Below are positions 26,035-38,032 of a stretch of 64,000 nucleotides of DNA, piece after piece. A model generated the notes under the pieces. It worked only from the letters and a program-made list of their open reading frames with translations. It was not told the DNA's origin and did not search any database. Within the stretch, counting starts at the first letter, position 1; every line of letters starts with the position of its first letter. The stretch comes from Megalonaias nervosa (Eukaryota; Mollusca; Bivalvia; Unionida; Unionidae), in the NCBI GenBank assembly GCA_016617855.1, contig JAECUM010012879.1, positions 1 to 64,000 on the forward strand, given 5' to 3'. Position numbers and translations under genes: made by a program.

Positions 26035-28261
26035 TCAAAAGACAAATTTGATGGATGCTGTGCATGAAATGGAGGAATTTTAAAACAACTACAGTATGAA
26101 CATGTGACGGCCTTAAGCAGCTTCGGTGGCGCTCTACAATTTCGTATTTTGTATAGGGTTAGAATTTTAAAGAAAAGGAAAAATTCCCCTGGGTTTCCTT
26201 ACTGGTTATACTGGCTATTTAAAAAAGACCTTTTATATATCTTAGGTATTGTTCAAATAACATTTAATTCCCTTATTTTGTTGCATGGTTGATGGGTGTA
26301 ATATGGGCTAAAGAATATACAGCTTGGCCTCACTCTAGATCTGCAGCGTTCAAAAAAGTGCTAGCTCCACTTGGTCATTTTTCATTTCCTGAATTTCAGA
26401 TGTAAATTGTAAAAAAAAAATTGCCAATAACTTTTTTTACATTTTATATATTTGGTAAGTCAAGCAAAATTTATTTTTCCTATTTTCATAGCTGCTAAAG
26501 ATATTGTACTTTACACAAATTAATTCAGGCTGATTTCTCTTTTTGCACAAGAGAGCAGTCATTTTTATGAGCAGTGTGCTTCGATCATGTACAATTTCCA
26601 CAAGTACAATATCCAAAGAAATGTCAGCCACATTACATCAAAGCAGCATGCCAATATTCTTTCCACTGTGTATGTTTCAAATGCAAACTTTATCTCACAT
26701 ACGTCACTCTCTTAAAAGTACATTACAACTGGTGATCGCCCCCTTCAAGGACAACTCTACCTCGAATGTGTGTAAATAGCTACCAGTCGGACTGCATCGG
26801 TTATTTACACACACAAAAAAATAATTGAAGACGAATTACGAATGCATCGAACTACTTTCTTCACTGGCAACCTCTCGTTGAATCCTACGGTCAGTCCAGT
26901 CAGAAATGGTAGAGATGGTCCGAATGAGTCTTAAACTATTGGCTCCGTAAAGAAAACGTGACAATTATGGGTAGAGCCATGGTCCTGGCGTATATTCCTG
27001 GGTGATTTATAAAATGCCATAACCGGTGTTAGAGAGTAAACATATACTCCGGGCGTTACTTCCTTGAATGATTGCTACAATGCCCACATTTGACATAGAA
27101 TAAACATGCCATGTCCTGTGAACTTAACATCTGGCATTAATCAGTCCTAAGCCGCTAGGACTGGGCAGGAAGTTGCATTATTTTGCTCGGTTCATTCAGA
27201 CAAGCAGATATGTCAGATTATGTGTAAACACAAAAGCCTACCAGGAGAAAAAGCCAAGAGATTTGTATGTACGTAAATTTTGTTTGTGCCGGGCTGTCTG
27301 CGAATGGAATTCTCTGCACCTGTATGTATGTATTTTGCTTGATAGCACTATATAGCAAATTTATTTGTTTCTATGAATTTTATTCTTCCCTGTTGGACCT
27401 TGAAGAACTCAGCATAATTTCCTTTGGTGTATGTTTTGACAAGTCAGTATTACTTATGTTAATTTTTCATACTTACAGACAGCAATCGTAATATAGTATT
27501 CGTTTTATAGATTAACAGTGATTGGCAGATCGAATTGAAATCGACGAATCTTAATCCAGGAGGTTTGAATAGAATAGACAACTCATTTCACTGATGTAAT
27601 TCAAGAATTCATTTCTTTTTTTTAAACCATAATATATATTGAAGTAAATAGCTCTGATTTCAAACAGCATCCGATTTATTATTAACACTAACTTTACCTT
27701 ACGTATTTTTCTTTCGTGCACCAGGTCCTACATCTTGCGAAAAGATTCTTTACTTTCCTAAATATGCTGAGAATACATGTATCATGGTATATGCATCGTA
27801 TTGTATAATATAAATATAGAATATGAAAGTATTGTCCAAGAATGGTTTGCAAAATTACTAAGTCCGTTTGTTTTGTTTATATAAATAAAACTCCTTCGCT
27901 CCACGCCTCACTCACTCCTTGACACTGTGTTCAGAGTCCATTATTATTCTTTCCTTGTTTTGATAATAGCAATGCTATAGGGATCGTTGGAGAATCATTG
28001 TATGACGTCACAATAAAGCAGAGCTCTGGCAGAACCACGAAGGAACGAGACGACATCTGACGCAAAATGTATTACCAAATGAAGTGCGTGCTCCATGTAT
28101 GCAAAAGTGAAATGGAATTAAATATTACTAATTGCTGTCTGTACTGTATAAATCCACATCAATATGGGTAAAATTTGTCTTTTCGTTTGTTTGGTCATTT
28201 TCATGTATATTTTTCGCATAGTAATATTTTCTGACTCTCTTTTGGCATTCAGTTCCAAACC

Positions 28262-28304
<43 letters not shown>

Positions 28305-29330
28305 CACAAATTATAATTGCTAGTATTTATTACAAAACATTCTGAAGCAGTGTCATTAAATAACGATTAGTCAATAATATTCCATTTAGTATAATAATAT
28401 TATAGTTTTACATGTCTAGCAGTATTTTCACAGCGGTATTAATTTCCTGATCTACTGTTACTCGTTTCTTGGGCAGTTTATACTCGTTGAGAAAGTAAAC
28501 ATCATCGTCAGTTTCAGAACAAGTTTTATATCGCAGTTAGTCGTCAAATATTTAATAAGCTTGTCTTATTGCCAACGAGACCAGGAAACCACCCTACGTG
28601 ACCTTGACCAATGACGTCAAGGCAACTATGGTTATTTCACACCAGCTTTACCTATAGTAACGCTAAATTGGCACTAGGTTCAATATAGTCCAATAAATAA
28701 GCCCCCCTCCCGTGTGGGTCTGATGTCACCTGTTTATTAAAATGTGCAATTTTCTGCATGAAATCTTTCCGGAATACACCTGCGTACAGTTTAGACTCTT
28801 ACCGGAATTTGGTAACAGCCATATCTAGCGAGAAATTCAAAATGGCCACCGGACAGAGGGTTGTGTTATTCCACTTGATTTACAAGTCGCCAAACATAGG
28901 ATTTGATCCGGAAATAGTATGTACATATCGCCAAAAGAACCCTTCAGCCGATGGTAGCTCAACACCCTCGAGAAATACTTGTAAGTGTATAAGATATACA
29001 CTGATGTATGCAGACGAGAGTGGCGGAAGATTTTCGCAGGTTTAATGAAAAGGCGATATCAGTCCCTAAACCGCCAGTCAATAATGTTATAGATGCGGGG
29101 CTGATTTATCGGCCTTGGTTCAATAGAGTACGCCAATGGAATGTTCCCTGATCAATCAGTAGTGTATTTTCTTATAACGGACATTAAGAATAAACTGTTC
29201 CTTAGCTTTGCACTCATATAAGGGCTGACATTGCAAGAAAAATACCGGAAATTGAAACAAGGCGCCCTGCTAAGTAAAAATGCCTATTCAATGTGTTGCG
29301 GTTCCCCACTCTGGGCCACTGGGGCTCGTT
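26035..29330. other. Non-coding stretch upstream of the insulin-like gene
   Basis: Contains an (ATT)n run at 28265-28304. Several short open frames (for example 28758-29045 and 26543-26779) have no recognisable domain. The promoter and first exon of the insulin-like gene may lie here, but I cannot place them. Confidence 0.5.
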
Positions 29331-29335
29331 GCAAA

Positions 29336-30222
29336 GTATCGGTCAATGGATAGAGGGCTATTCGGGGTCCAACCTGTAATACAGTATAGTATGTACGCTG
29401 TATCACTGTGACACAAGGGAAGACATGATTCCTTATTCGGATAGACTTGGATTACACCCTATCGGAAAGGTTCGTTCAAAACAACCTCTGTAATAAAATT
29501 AAATTCTGGATATAATCAGAAAAAGTGGATATAAAGCTAAGAAATGTATAATTTCATTGTACCATGGTAAGATAAATATAGTAGTGTAATGATAATCATC
29601 CAAATGCTACACCCTGATGTATAGCAATGTACACTATACTGCGGAATAATGGTTGCTCTAAACTTGCCTTTCCATCAAGGGTGAAATATAAAACTATCCA
29701 ACTGCTAAAGGCAACTTCCGTCCCAGAACTCGTTAAATCTTCGAAATCGGCCAACAAGCGTCAATTTTCTTCAATATGTCATGAACTGAACGAGATTATT
29801 CTTGGTTGCAGCTGGCATATGTTTTCAGGGCCGGCCTTAGGCCGATTGGACCGCTTTGGCCCAATCGGGCTCCGCGCTCACAGGGGCCCCGCGCTTTAGA
29901 AATTTTTTTAAAGCACGTCTATAGAGAGAAAGTAATTTTAAGAAGAAAATTTTAAGATCAATATCATGTAAAACTTGTTTAAAAGTTTATATCCAAATGT
30001 CGTACTTACAGTGGACACCGCACGTAAATCCAGCGGGCCCCGCCATAACGATCCAAAATCGGGCGTCGCGTTTGCTAAGGTCGTTACTGTATGTTTTACA
30101 TTAAGAGACGAACATAAGACAAGTTAGCAGAGTTGGAAATAGCGAAGGATCAGGAATCGTATCTTCTGCTGTGTTATACTGATTTAGGTTTGATCCCTAA
30201 TCATCTATCCATTGACCGATAC
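29336..30222. mobile_element. Inverted-repeat element just upstream of the insulin-like start
   Basis: GTATCGGTCAATGGATAGA at 29336-29354 recurs as reverse complement at 30204-30222. The similarity continues about 30 bp inward on both sides with mismatches (GGGGTCCAACCT versus GGGATCAAACCT). The interior includes a G+C-rich GGCCGGCCTTAGGCC stretch at about 29830. No transposase frame is seen, so it would be non-autonomous. Confidence 0.6.
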
Positions 30223-30327
30223 GCTTAATTTCCTTTCTTAAAAGGACCCTATGCTCGGGGCTGGGCCTTAGGCAAAAGCTCCATTTACTCCGCTTTTAAT
30301 GTCCATATTGTAATGTATATTGATTGA

Positions 30328-30339
30328 TTCTATTTTTAG
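30328..30339 (+). promoter_or_regulatory. Probable 3' splice acceptor before the insulin-like start codon
   Basis: A pyrimidine-rich run ending in TTTTTAG directly precedes the ATG. It implies an intron in the 5' untranslated region and a promoter upstream of an unidentified non-coding exon. I could not locate that exon or a TATA box. Confidence 0.55.
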
Positions 30340-30502
30340 ATGCCAAACAGAACGATGTTGTGGGTGACAGCCTTAGTCGCTCTGACGCTGACAGTTAGTG
30401 ATGTATGCGGTCTTCGCGTGTGTGGAAAAAGTCTTGCTGATGTGCTAGACCTTGTGTGTGAAAACAGAGGATTTCATTCGATGGCACCTGACAGAGGAGC
30501 TG
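30340..30502 (+). CDS. Insulin-like gene, coding exon 1 (signal peptide and B domain)
   Basis: Encodes residues 1-54 plus the first base of codon 55. The start is the only ATG that gives a full signal peptide; a second Met at residue 6 is an alternative. The ATG is directly preceded by TTCTATTTTTAG, a good 3' splice acceptor, so the coding exon probably begins at or a few bases before the ATG, with a non-coding exon upstream. The donor is CTG|GTAAGA at 30503, interrupting a glycine codon (phase 1), which is the typical intron phase after the B domain in insulin genes. The reading frame stays open past the donor only to 30534. Confidence 0.88.
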
Positions 30503-31355
30503 GTAAGATATCCTGTATACAAGCGGGAAGCTGATTAACACACATATAGATAGTTCCCGAATGACGTCATCAGCCGCCATATGTGTGGTCAGCGGGCAGA
30601 CTTACCGTTGACTTTATATGGTTTTTGGAAGTTGAAATAAATTTATTGAATCATAAGATACTTTTACGAAAGTTACATGTATAAACAGAACGCAATCAAG
30701 CTGTTTGTCAGTATCTATATTTGTGATTTTTAAGTTTACTTTCCTTCAGTGTGCCTTGTTAAAAATAGTAAATTTTGGTTATCGCATATAGGAGAAACTT
30801 CCAGGTTGCCCATCGTCCAGGTAAAATGGGCCGAATATCGTCTGCTAGTGACGTCATCGGGAAGCATCTATTGGAATACAGTCTCATTAAGGTTTAGGTC
30901 TCTGACATAATGAAAATCTAGCGAACAGCAATATGAGGTCATGTTCTGTTTACATTTCGATTCACCCACCAATCAGATTATAGCTTTCACATTTATATGT
31001 CCCAAACTTCATTCGGAACATATAGTTTATAACAATTACTCTCCCTAACACAAAATACAAAATTTATTTTGATAAGTTACTAAATATAAGCGTATCTTGA
31101 ATTCCAGAGTTCGGAAGAACACGAACTTTTGTCGGTGCCTGTCAGATCTACTTATTATAAGCAGACTGTAATCAGACTGCTCGGAAGAGAAAGTTAGTGT
31201 TGTTGTTGTTTGGGGGTTTAACGTTAGTTCTCCGTGCAAGATTGGTTATTCATGGCAGCCAGCATTCATTGTGGAGGAAGAACCCAATAAAACCCCGGGA
31301 AGATACTGTGAAACTTTCTCACATATCCCCATTGGCCGAGCCCGAGACTCGAACC

Positions 31356-31409
<54 letters not shown>

Positions 31410-34400
31410 ACTTTTGCGAATCTTTCCTCCAGTTATGAAATTCGAGTCACTTTTTGCAGACTTGCAACACAAATGTCCTTTCACCGATTTCTGGTTAAAT
31501 GCGGAATGATTTGGAGTAGTTGCACTGAATTTGTCTTTTGCTTCTGTTTAATATAAACCAACATATGTTATTCCTTTTCTGTTGATTCTTTAGGCATAGT
31601 GAATTACTTGTTTTACCAGGTGGTTTTGGACATGACACGACTGATATACACAAAAGTGTCCTTTCGAATAAGGTTTAACAGAAAGGTATCAAGTTCTTGT
31701 TCTCGTCTTCGATAGCACTTGAAATTTCGAATAAGCAGATTTCACACAAATCGGGTGTGGGTAGCATTGATAGTATTCCATAATAAGTAACCACAACAAA
31801 AGGACTAATGAACAGAGATTTTATAATCTATAATTAGTTTTATCAGCTTGAATAATGCATCGCTTTCTTTCTGCTTTCTTCTTTTTCGTTTCTTCTTTCT
31901 TTTCTACATTGTATAATAAGAAAATTAGTAATTTTCATAGATGGATTCTTAACTTTTCGGTGCCAGTCAAACAACAAATGTGATGATTCCATTAAATTAT
32001 TCCCAGACTGAAAAAGAATATCGCATTCAACTCTGAGTATGAATATGACAACCAGCTTTGGCACAACTGTATCTTAAGAGTGACTGCTTGAATAAGTTTG
32101 GTTATTTGTTTTACCGTACGAAAACACAAGTAGCTTATATAGCGCCGATGATTATCCAGTAGTAAGATTCTATGAGGAGCCACAGCGGACAAAAGATGGT
32201 CCAATGAGAAAGTTGCAGTTGAAATTTCGATGTCGTATGTCGAGAAATCTAATATGACGAGTTGGATCAAATTGCATGTCCTTGAAATTCATTCCTATGT
32301 CGACGTTTTCCAGCGTATATTTTGAATTACACAGCGGTGGCTGAAATTTCAATGTCATACGTTGAGAATCCCTAATTCATACGTTGTATGCAAGTGTTTA
32401 CTATGAAAGTTCCATTTCATATGGCGAGTATTTAGATTTCATCTGTTGAATTTCACAACCACGAGAAGCAGCCCCCATGTTTAAAAAGAACGCGGTCCGT
32501 TCACGAGAGCGACTCTAGCAAAGAAATTCGTCGTAATTCTTGATCTGTGAATGGCAACTTTCAAACTGTAAATGCGTAAAGTGTAATGGCGCCTCATAAT
32601 TGAATACGCGAATGATGTATCTTAATACTCGATATTATTTGGAATTGTTAAAGTGATCATTGTGTAATGTTACTTTTAACACCAACACATCATTTCACCA
32701 TATAAAAATAACAATTCTGACAAGCACAATTAAATATCCAATCACCGCAGCGTAATTCAACATATACAATCTGAAAACTCAACATACGAAATGGAACTTT
32801 CAGCACAATCAATGTGATTCAACATGTTAAATTCAAACTCTCGACATATGACATTAAAATTTCAACAACCGCCGTGTAATTCAGAAGATCCATTCTAAAA
32901 CTCGACATTGGACATCCAATTTTCAACCAGCGCTGTGTAATTCAACAGATGAAATCTAAAATACTCAACATATGAAATGGAACTTTCAACATAAACTCTT
33001 TGAACCAATACATAAATTAGGAATTCTCGACGTATGATATTGAAATGTCAACCACCGCCGTGTAATTCAAACGACACAATCTAAAACCTCGACATAGAAA
33101 ATATAACTTTCAACCACTACTGTTTAATTCAACAGATACAATCTAAAATCTTGACCTAGAAAATGGTACTTTAAGGACAAGAATATTTGATACAACACGT
33201 GAAATTGAAATGCTGGACATATGACATTAGAATTTCAACGGCAACGTTCTGATTGGACCAACTTTTGTCCGCTACGGCGCCTCATAGGATTCCCTTTTAG
33301 TCGCGAGTGCGGCAAGCTAATCACTGAGCCACAGTGGCTCCTGATGGCTGAATGAAGGCACAAGGAATATCGATCTTTCAGATTTTATAACTTTTATCCT
33401 TTGGCTAATATGCATCTCATTTCAGCTAAGTAAAGTATTCAGTTATGTAGTTGAAATGACATGCATTATCCTGTTCAAGGCCTTTATAAATACTAGTACC
33501 TTTGAATGCCTATTTCAAGGCCCTTATAAATACTAGTACGTTTGAGTGCCTATTTCAATGCCTTTATAAATACGTCTACCTTTGAATGCCTATTTCAATG
33601 CCTTTATAAATACATCTACCGTTGAATGCCTATTTCAATGCCTTTATAGATACGTCTGCCTTTGAATGCATATTTCAGTGCCTTTATCAATACGTCTACC
33701 TTTGAACACCTATTTCAAGACCTCTATAAATATGTCTACCTTTGAATGCCTATTTCAATGCCTTTATAAATACGTCTACCTTTGAATGCCTATGTCAATG
33801 CCCTTATAAATACGTCTACCTTTGAATGCAGATTTCAAAGCCCTTATAAATACTAGTTCTTTCGAGTGCCTATTTCAATGCCTTTATAAATACATCTGCC
33901 TTTGAATGCCTATTTCAAGGCCTTTATAAATGCGTATATCTTTGAACGCCTATTTCAAGGCCTTTATAAATACGAGCACTTTTCAGTGCCTGTCTGTTTC
34001 AATGCCTTTATAATACGTATACCTTTGAGTGCCTATTTCTTAGTGATAAAGATAAGTTCTCACAAGTTAGACAGCTAGCCACCCTTCTTAACTTAATTTC
34101 TGAAACATTTCGTCTCAAATATAAAGACTAGAATTAAGTGATTAAGTGTTAAGTGTTTTCGATGTCATGTTGTTCTTCGTTAAGGGAACACAAACAATCT
34201 ATCAAAAGCGAACAAGTAGAACAAACATAACATAACTCTCTCTCTCATGGATATACCACAAGATGCATAGATCTTTCATCAACAGGAAACGAGGCTTATA
34301 CAACGAGTAGTATATCATATACATATCTTTTATTTATATGCATACTTGTATTTAAAACGCAGTTAAGATTGACTACAAGCCACTGTATATTAACGGAATC

Positions 34401-34725
34401 AATGAACTCCGCACAACCCTGCCCACTATGTCCGCTACAAAATGTAGTTCTTAACCTTTTGCGAATAATCACAATCTCCTAAAACTATACAAAGCATTAA
34501 ATAGATTACACTATGTTTGTTCCTCCTTACATATAAACGTACCGTATAAATCTTGAGAAGCTATTGCAACACTGAATCATTAGTACTGTGAAAATTGTAT
34601 TAAAATTTCATGGAACATTTATACCTAACCGTAACGATGTCCCAGGTTCTTGTAGATTACTTGGTGCAAGTTCACTTTTTTTCTCTCACTCCACATTCCA
34701 GTATTATGTCCCTTATGCGTGAGGC

Positions 34726-34788
<63 letters not shown>

Positions 34789-35044
34789 AATTCTGTACCA
34801 TGTTTAATTCATTAAAAAGATGGATATTACTAGTTTTATCGTTGTTTTATTACAACGCTAATGATTAATCAGTGGAAATTCATCTCAGATTTAGAGAATA
34901 TAGAAGCGATAGTCCACTGTTGAAAGATAACGTGATGTTGCAACATTATTTATACATGCATATTAATGCGCCATGGGCGGATCACAATTTGATATACCAA
35001 TATTACTTGTACATCAAATTGTTTTTTTTACCAACACTTTTAAA

Positions 35045-35140
<96 letters not shown>

Positions 35141-36864
35141 ATACTAGTGATTGTTATTTTGAAAACGTGTCCCATATATTTCATTACATGTACAGAAAAG
35201 GGCGAATGTTCATAATTAAATTATGTTTTGTACGTTTTGTAAATACATGTGATGAGACTTTCATAAGCATATATATATATTTCTGTTTGGTTGTCCACGA
35301 TATACAGCACGTTCAGAAAACTATTTACGTAAATTATTTGACTAGGAAAGTCACGACCATGGTCCGAACACTATAGTAATGGTTATAAAATTTAATTATT
35401 CCCTGAAAAAACTGAGTCAAAGTCAAAATGAAGAGTATGGAGCCTTACTGAGAAGGAATTTTCACATTGAAAACTTGTTACAATCACAGTGAAGTTTAAA
35501 ATTATAATTTTAAGTATCTTTACCTGTTTGGGAAGCACCGTAGCTAAGTCCTGTCTCAACCATTCGTTACATGTCTATGGCAATAAAATACGTTACATAA
35601 GAAATTGCATATTGTACTTGTGCATGTTTACAGAGTCAATTTTTTCTTTTAAATTTCAGGACTTCCACGTTTAACAAAAAGAATAGCATCGGAATATCTC
35701 TCTAATTCATTAAATGAGAATCCGGGAATCGTTGGCGAATGCTGTTATCGCTCTTGTACACTAGAAGATCTAGAGAGCTACTGTGCCTTGCCCGCGGACC
35801 AAGTAGATGCTAACCCCATCAAGGGGTCACTGGTAAGAGACAGGGGACACAACTCATCTCTCCGTGTCAAGGCGTAATAATTTCGGAAGGTATTTCAGCC
35901 ATGTCGAGGTATATGTACTTGAAATCCATATAAGAAAGGACAGCCGATTTGTCAAATTAACACTGATGCTGCAGCACTAAAAAAAATTTTGTCTTACGTC
36001 CTAGTAGGCGGGGCATGCGGTCTCTTTTTTTTTTTTTTTTTACCGCAGTTTCATTTGATTAAGAAGGTGTCAATCATGTAATTCAATTGTTACATGTGTA
36101 TTTTTGTTGTACACGCTAATTACATGCTGGCATGCTTATTTACGAGACCATGTAATGCAATGTACGTTTGCAAAAAGGTAATTTCAAAAGGTATTTATTT
36201 ATCATGATTTGTAACACATTTAGATTCACCGTAACGGCTAAGGCAATATCACTAGCCTGGCAAATTACTGGTCTCACATAACTATTTGATTTAATTTTGT
36301 GGCCCTATCGAAATATTTTAAAATTAAATAAGACAAAAAGCTTTAAATTTCGTCGTGTACTTAGTTCACAGATATTTCATTGTCACACAAGATGGCAAAG
36401 AGAACAATACATGTTACGCAGTACTTAAATGAAACCATAGTCTTTTGAAATAGTCCACCGTCATCGCAGTATGCAAATATGGCATGCACAGTACCTTTCT
36501 TCGACTTAATTTCCACAAAAACATCCATAAGTTTAATATCCCATCAGGCACCAAAGCCACGATAAGGTTGCATTGTAGAATAAATGTATTTCTCACCAAT
36601 ATGAAAGATAGATCTTGCTGTTTGCTAACTTTTCTTTTCTTATCTCAGTCTGGTTGCCTCAGTCAGGTCGTTTCAGTCATGCTGTCCAGGAACTACTATT
36701 AAAACGAAGAAACCCTTGTTGTATTCTGCGGTGTCTGACAGAGTTTTTCAAAAATCAAACAACAACAACGACAACAACAACGACAGATAAATAACACAAA
36801 AACCCATATAGCATCTTAAGGTCTCTCCAACTTTGAGAACACACCATACAAAACATTTTGGGAG

Positions 36865-36903
<39 letters not shown>

Positions 36904-37983
36904 AAACACGCACACGAAGTTGAACTACTTGGTTTTATGCTAAAATCTATAGTTCGTTCCACACAGCATGGTGAATTTTATCTAATCTGTAGGCCTAACT
37001 CAGTCAATATTTAGGTCAGCGCCATTACCTAATTAGTTTTAAATACTTCGTGTGAAACGAATTAAATACTAACACCTACAATTAATGACGCTGACCTGAA
37101 AATTTTCTGAGTTGCAGATAGGATAAAATTCGCGATGCTGTCTGGAACGGACTCTGATAGAAAAAGCACTCTTCCGGATACACATACGAGGTTGATAATC
37201 TAAAGAATACAAAACATATGGCGAATAACAGTAGAAACAGTCATGTAAAGTTTTCAAGCGCAATGGTTTTTGTGTTTTATTTGTTTGTCTTGTCTATGTT
37301 TTGTATTTGCCTTTGAAAAAGACTCATTAAGAGTCGAAAGCGCTCAGGCTAGTTAGATACTAGTTTTGCACTGTTCGTTGTCAGTTATTGCATTTATCTT
37401 AATCAATCCCTGACCGACGTGATCCCTTGCTGGATCCAGTGCATTTAAAAGGACTGTTATTCGCCATATGATTTACTGAAGAAAAAGAGCCATCTAAAGA
37501 CAATATCGTCTTGTTTCATACATTGAAACTGCCGTTGTTAACCACCTATTAGCTCTGGCGTTCGTGGACTTAAGCGGCAGCAAATGAAAATATAGTCGTT
37601 CTGATCTTTTGAAACTTGATGATCCATTATATTCCGAAATCAGTTTATTATAAATCCACGAAACACTTTCATCAAAATGTTCGTCAGAACAGGAAAAATA
37701 TGCAACGATTTAATTCAGTTTGAAATGCTGGAATACTTGTCTGCTCATGACCTTTCCTCAAGTTAAAAGGCTTTAATTGCATCACACGACATGTGACTGT
37801 GATTTCTAATTTTTTTTTCCAAAAAGGCAATTATCGCCTAGTATGACTTTTGTACCATTTTTGCAACTTGATGACAAAAACGCGAGAACTAAACCTTGCG
37901 AAAATTTCATTTAAAAAAAAATAATTTAAAAATAGGGAATATGCACCAAATTTAGCCAAGTTGCTATTTTACCATATACGGTA

Positions 37984-38032
<49 letters not shown>

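Larger units (their letters stand above)
30503..35659 (+). other. Intron 1 of the insulin-like gene
   Basis: About 5.2 kb with GT-AG ends. It holds a SINE-B copy followed by a GA microsatellite (31.2-31.4 kb), a foldback-like element (32.17-33.29 kb), a 40-bp minisatellite (33.47-34.04 kb), a GA run (34.73-34.79 kb) and an AT run (35.05-35.14 kb). I see no conserved coding segment in it. Confidence 0.8.

Noticed and set aside
26437..26779. Overlapping plus and minus open frames
   Set aside because: Neither frame shows a family motif, and they overlap each other in opposite directions.
28758..29045. 95-codon plus-strand gene upstream of the insulin-like gene
   Set aside because: No recognisable domain, no splice or promoter support, and composition like the surroundings.
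33474..34038. CRISPR-like array
   Set aside because: Every base of the 40-bp period is conserved between units; there are no unique spacers, and the genome is eukaryotic.
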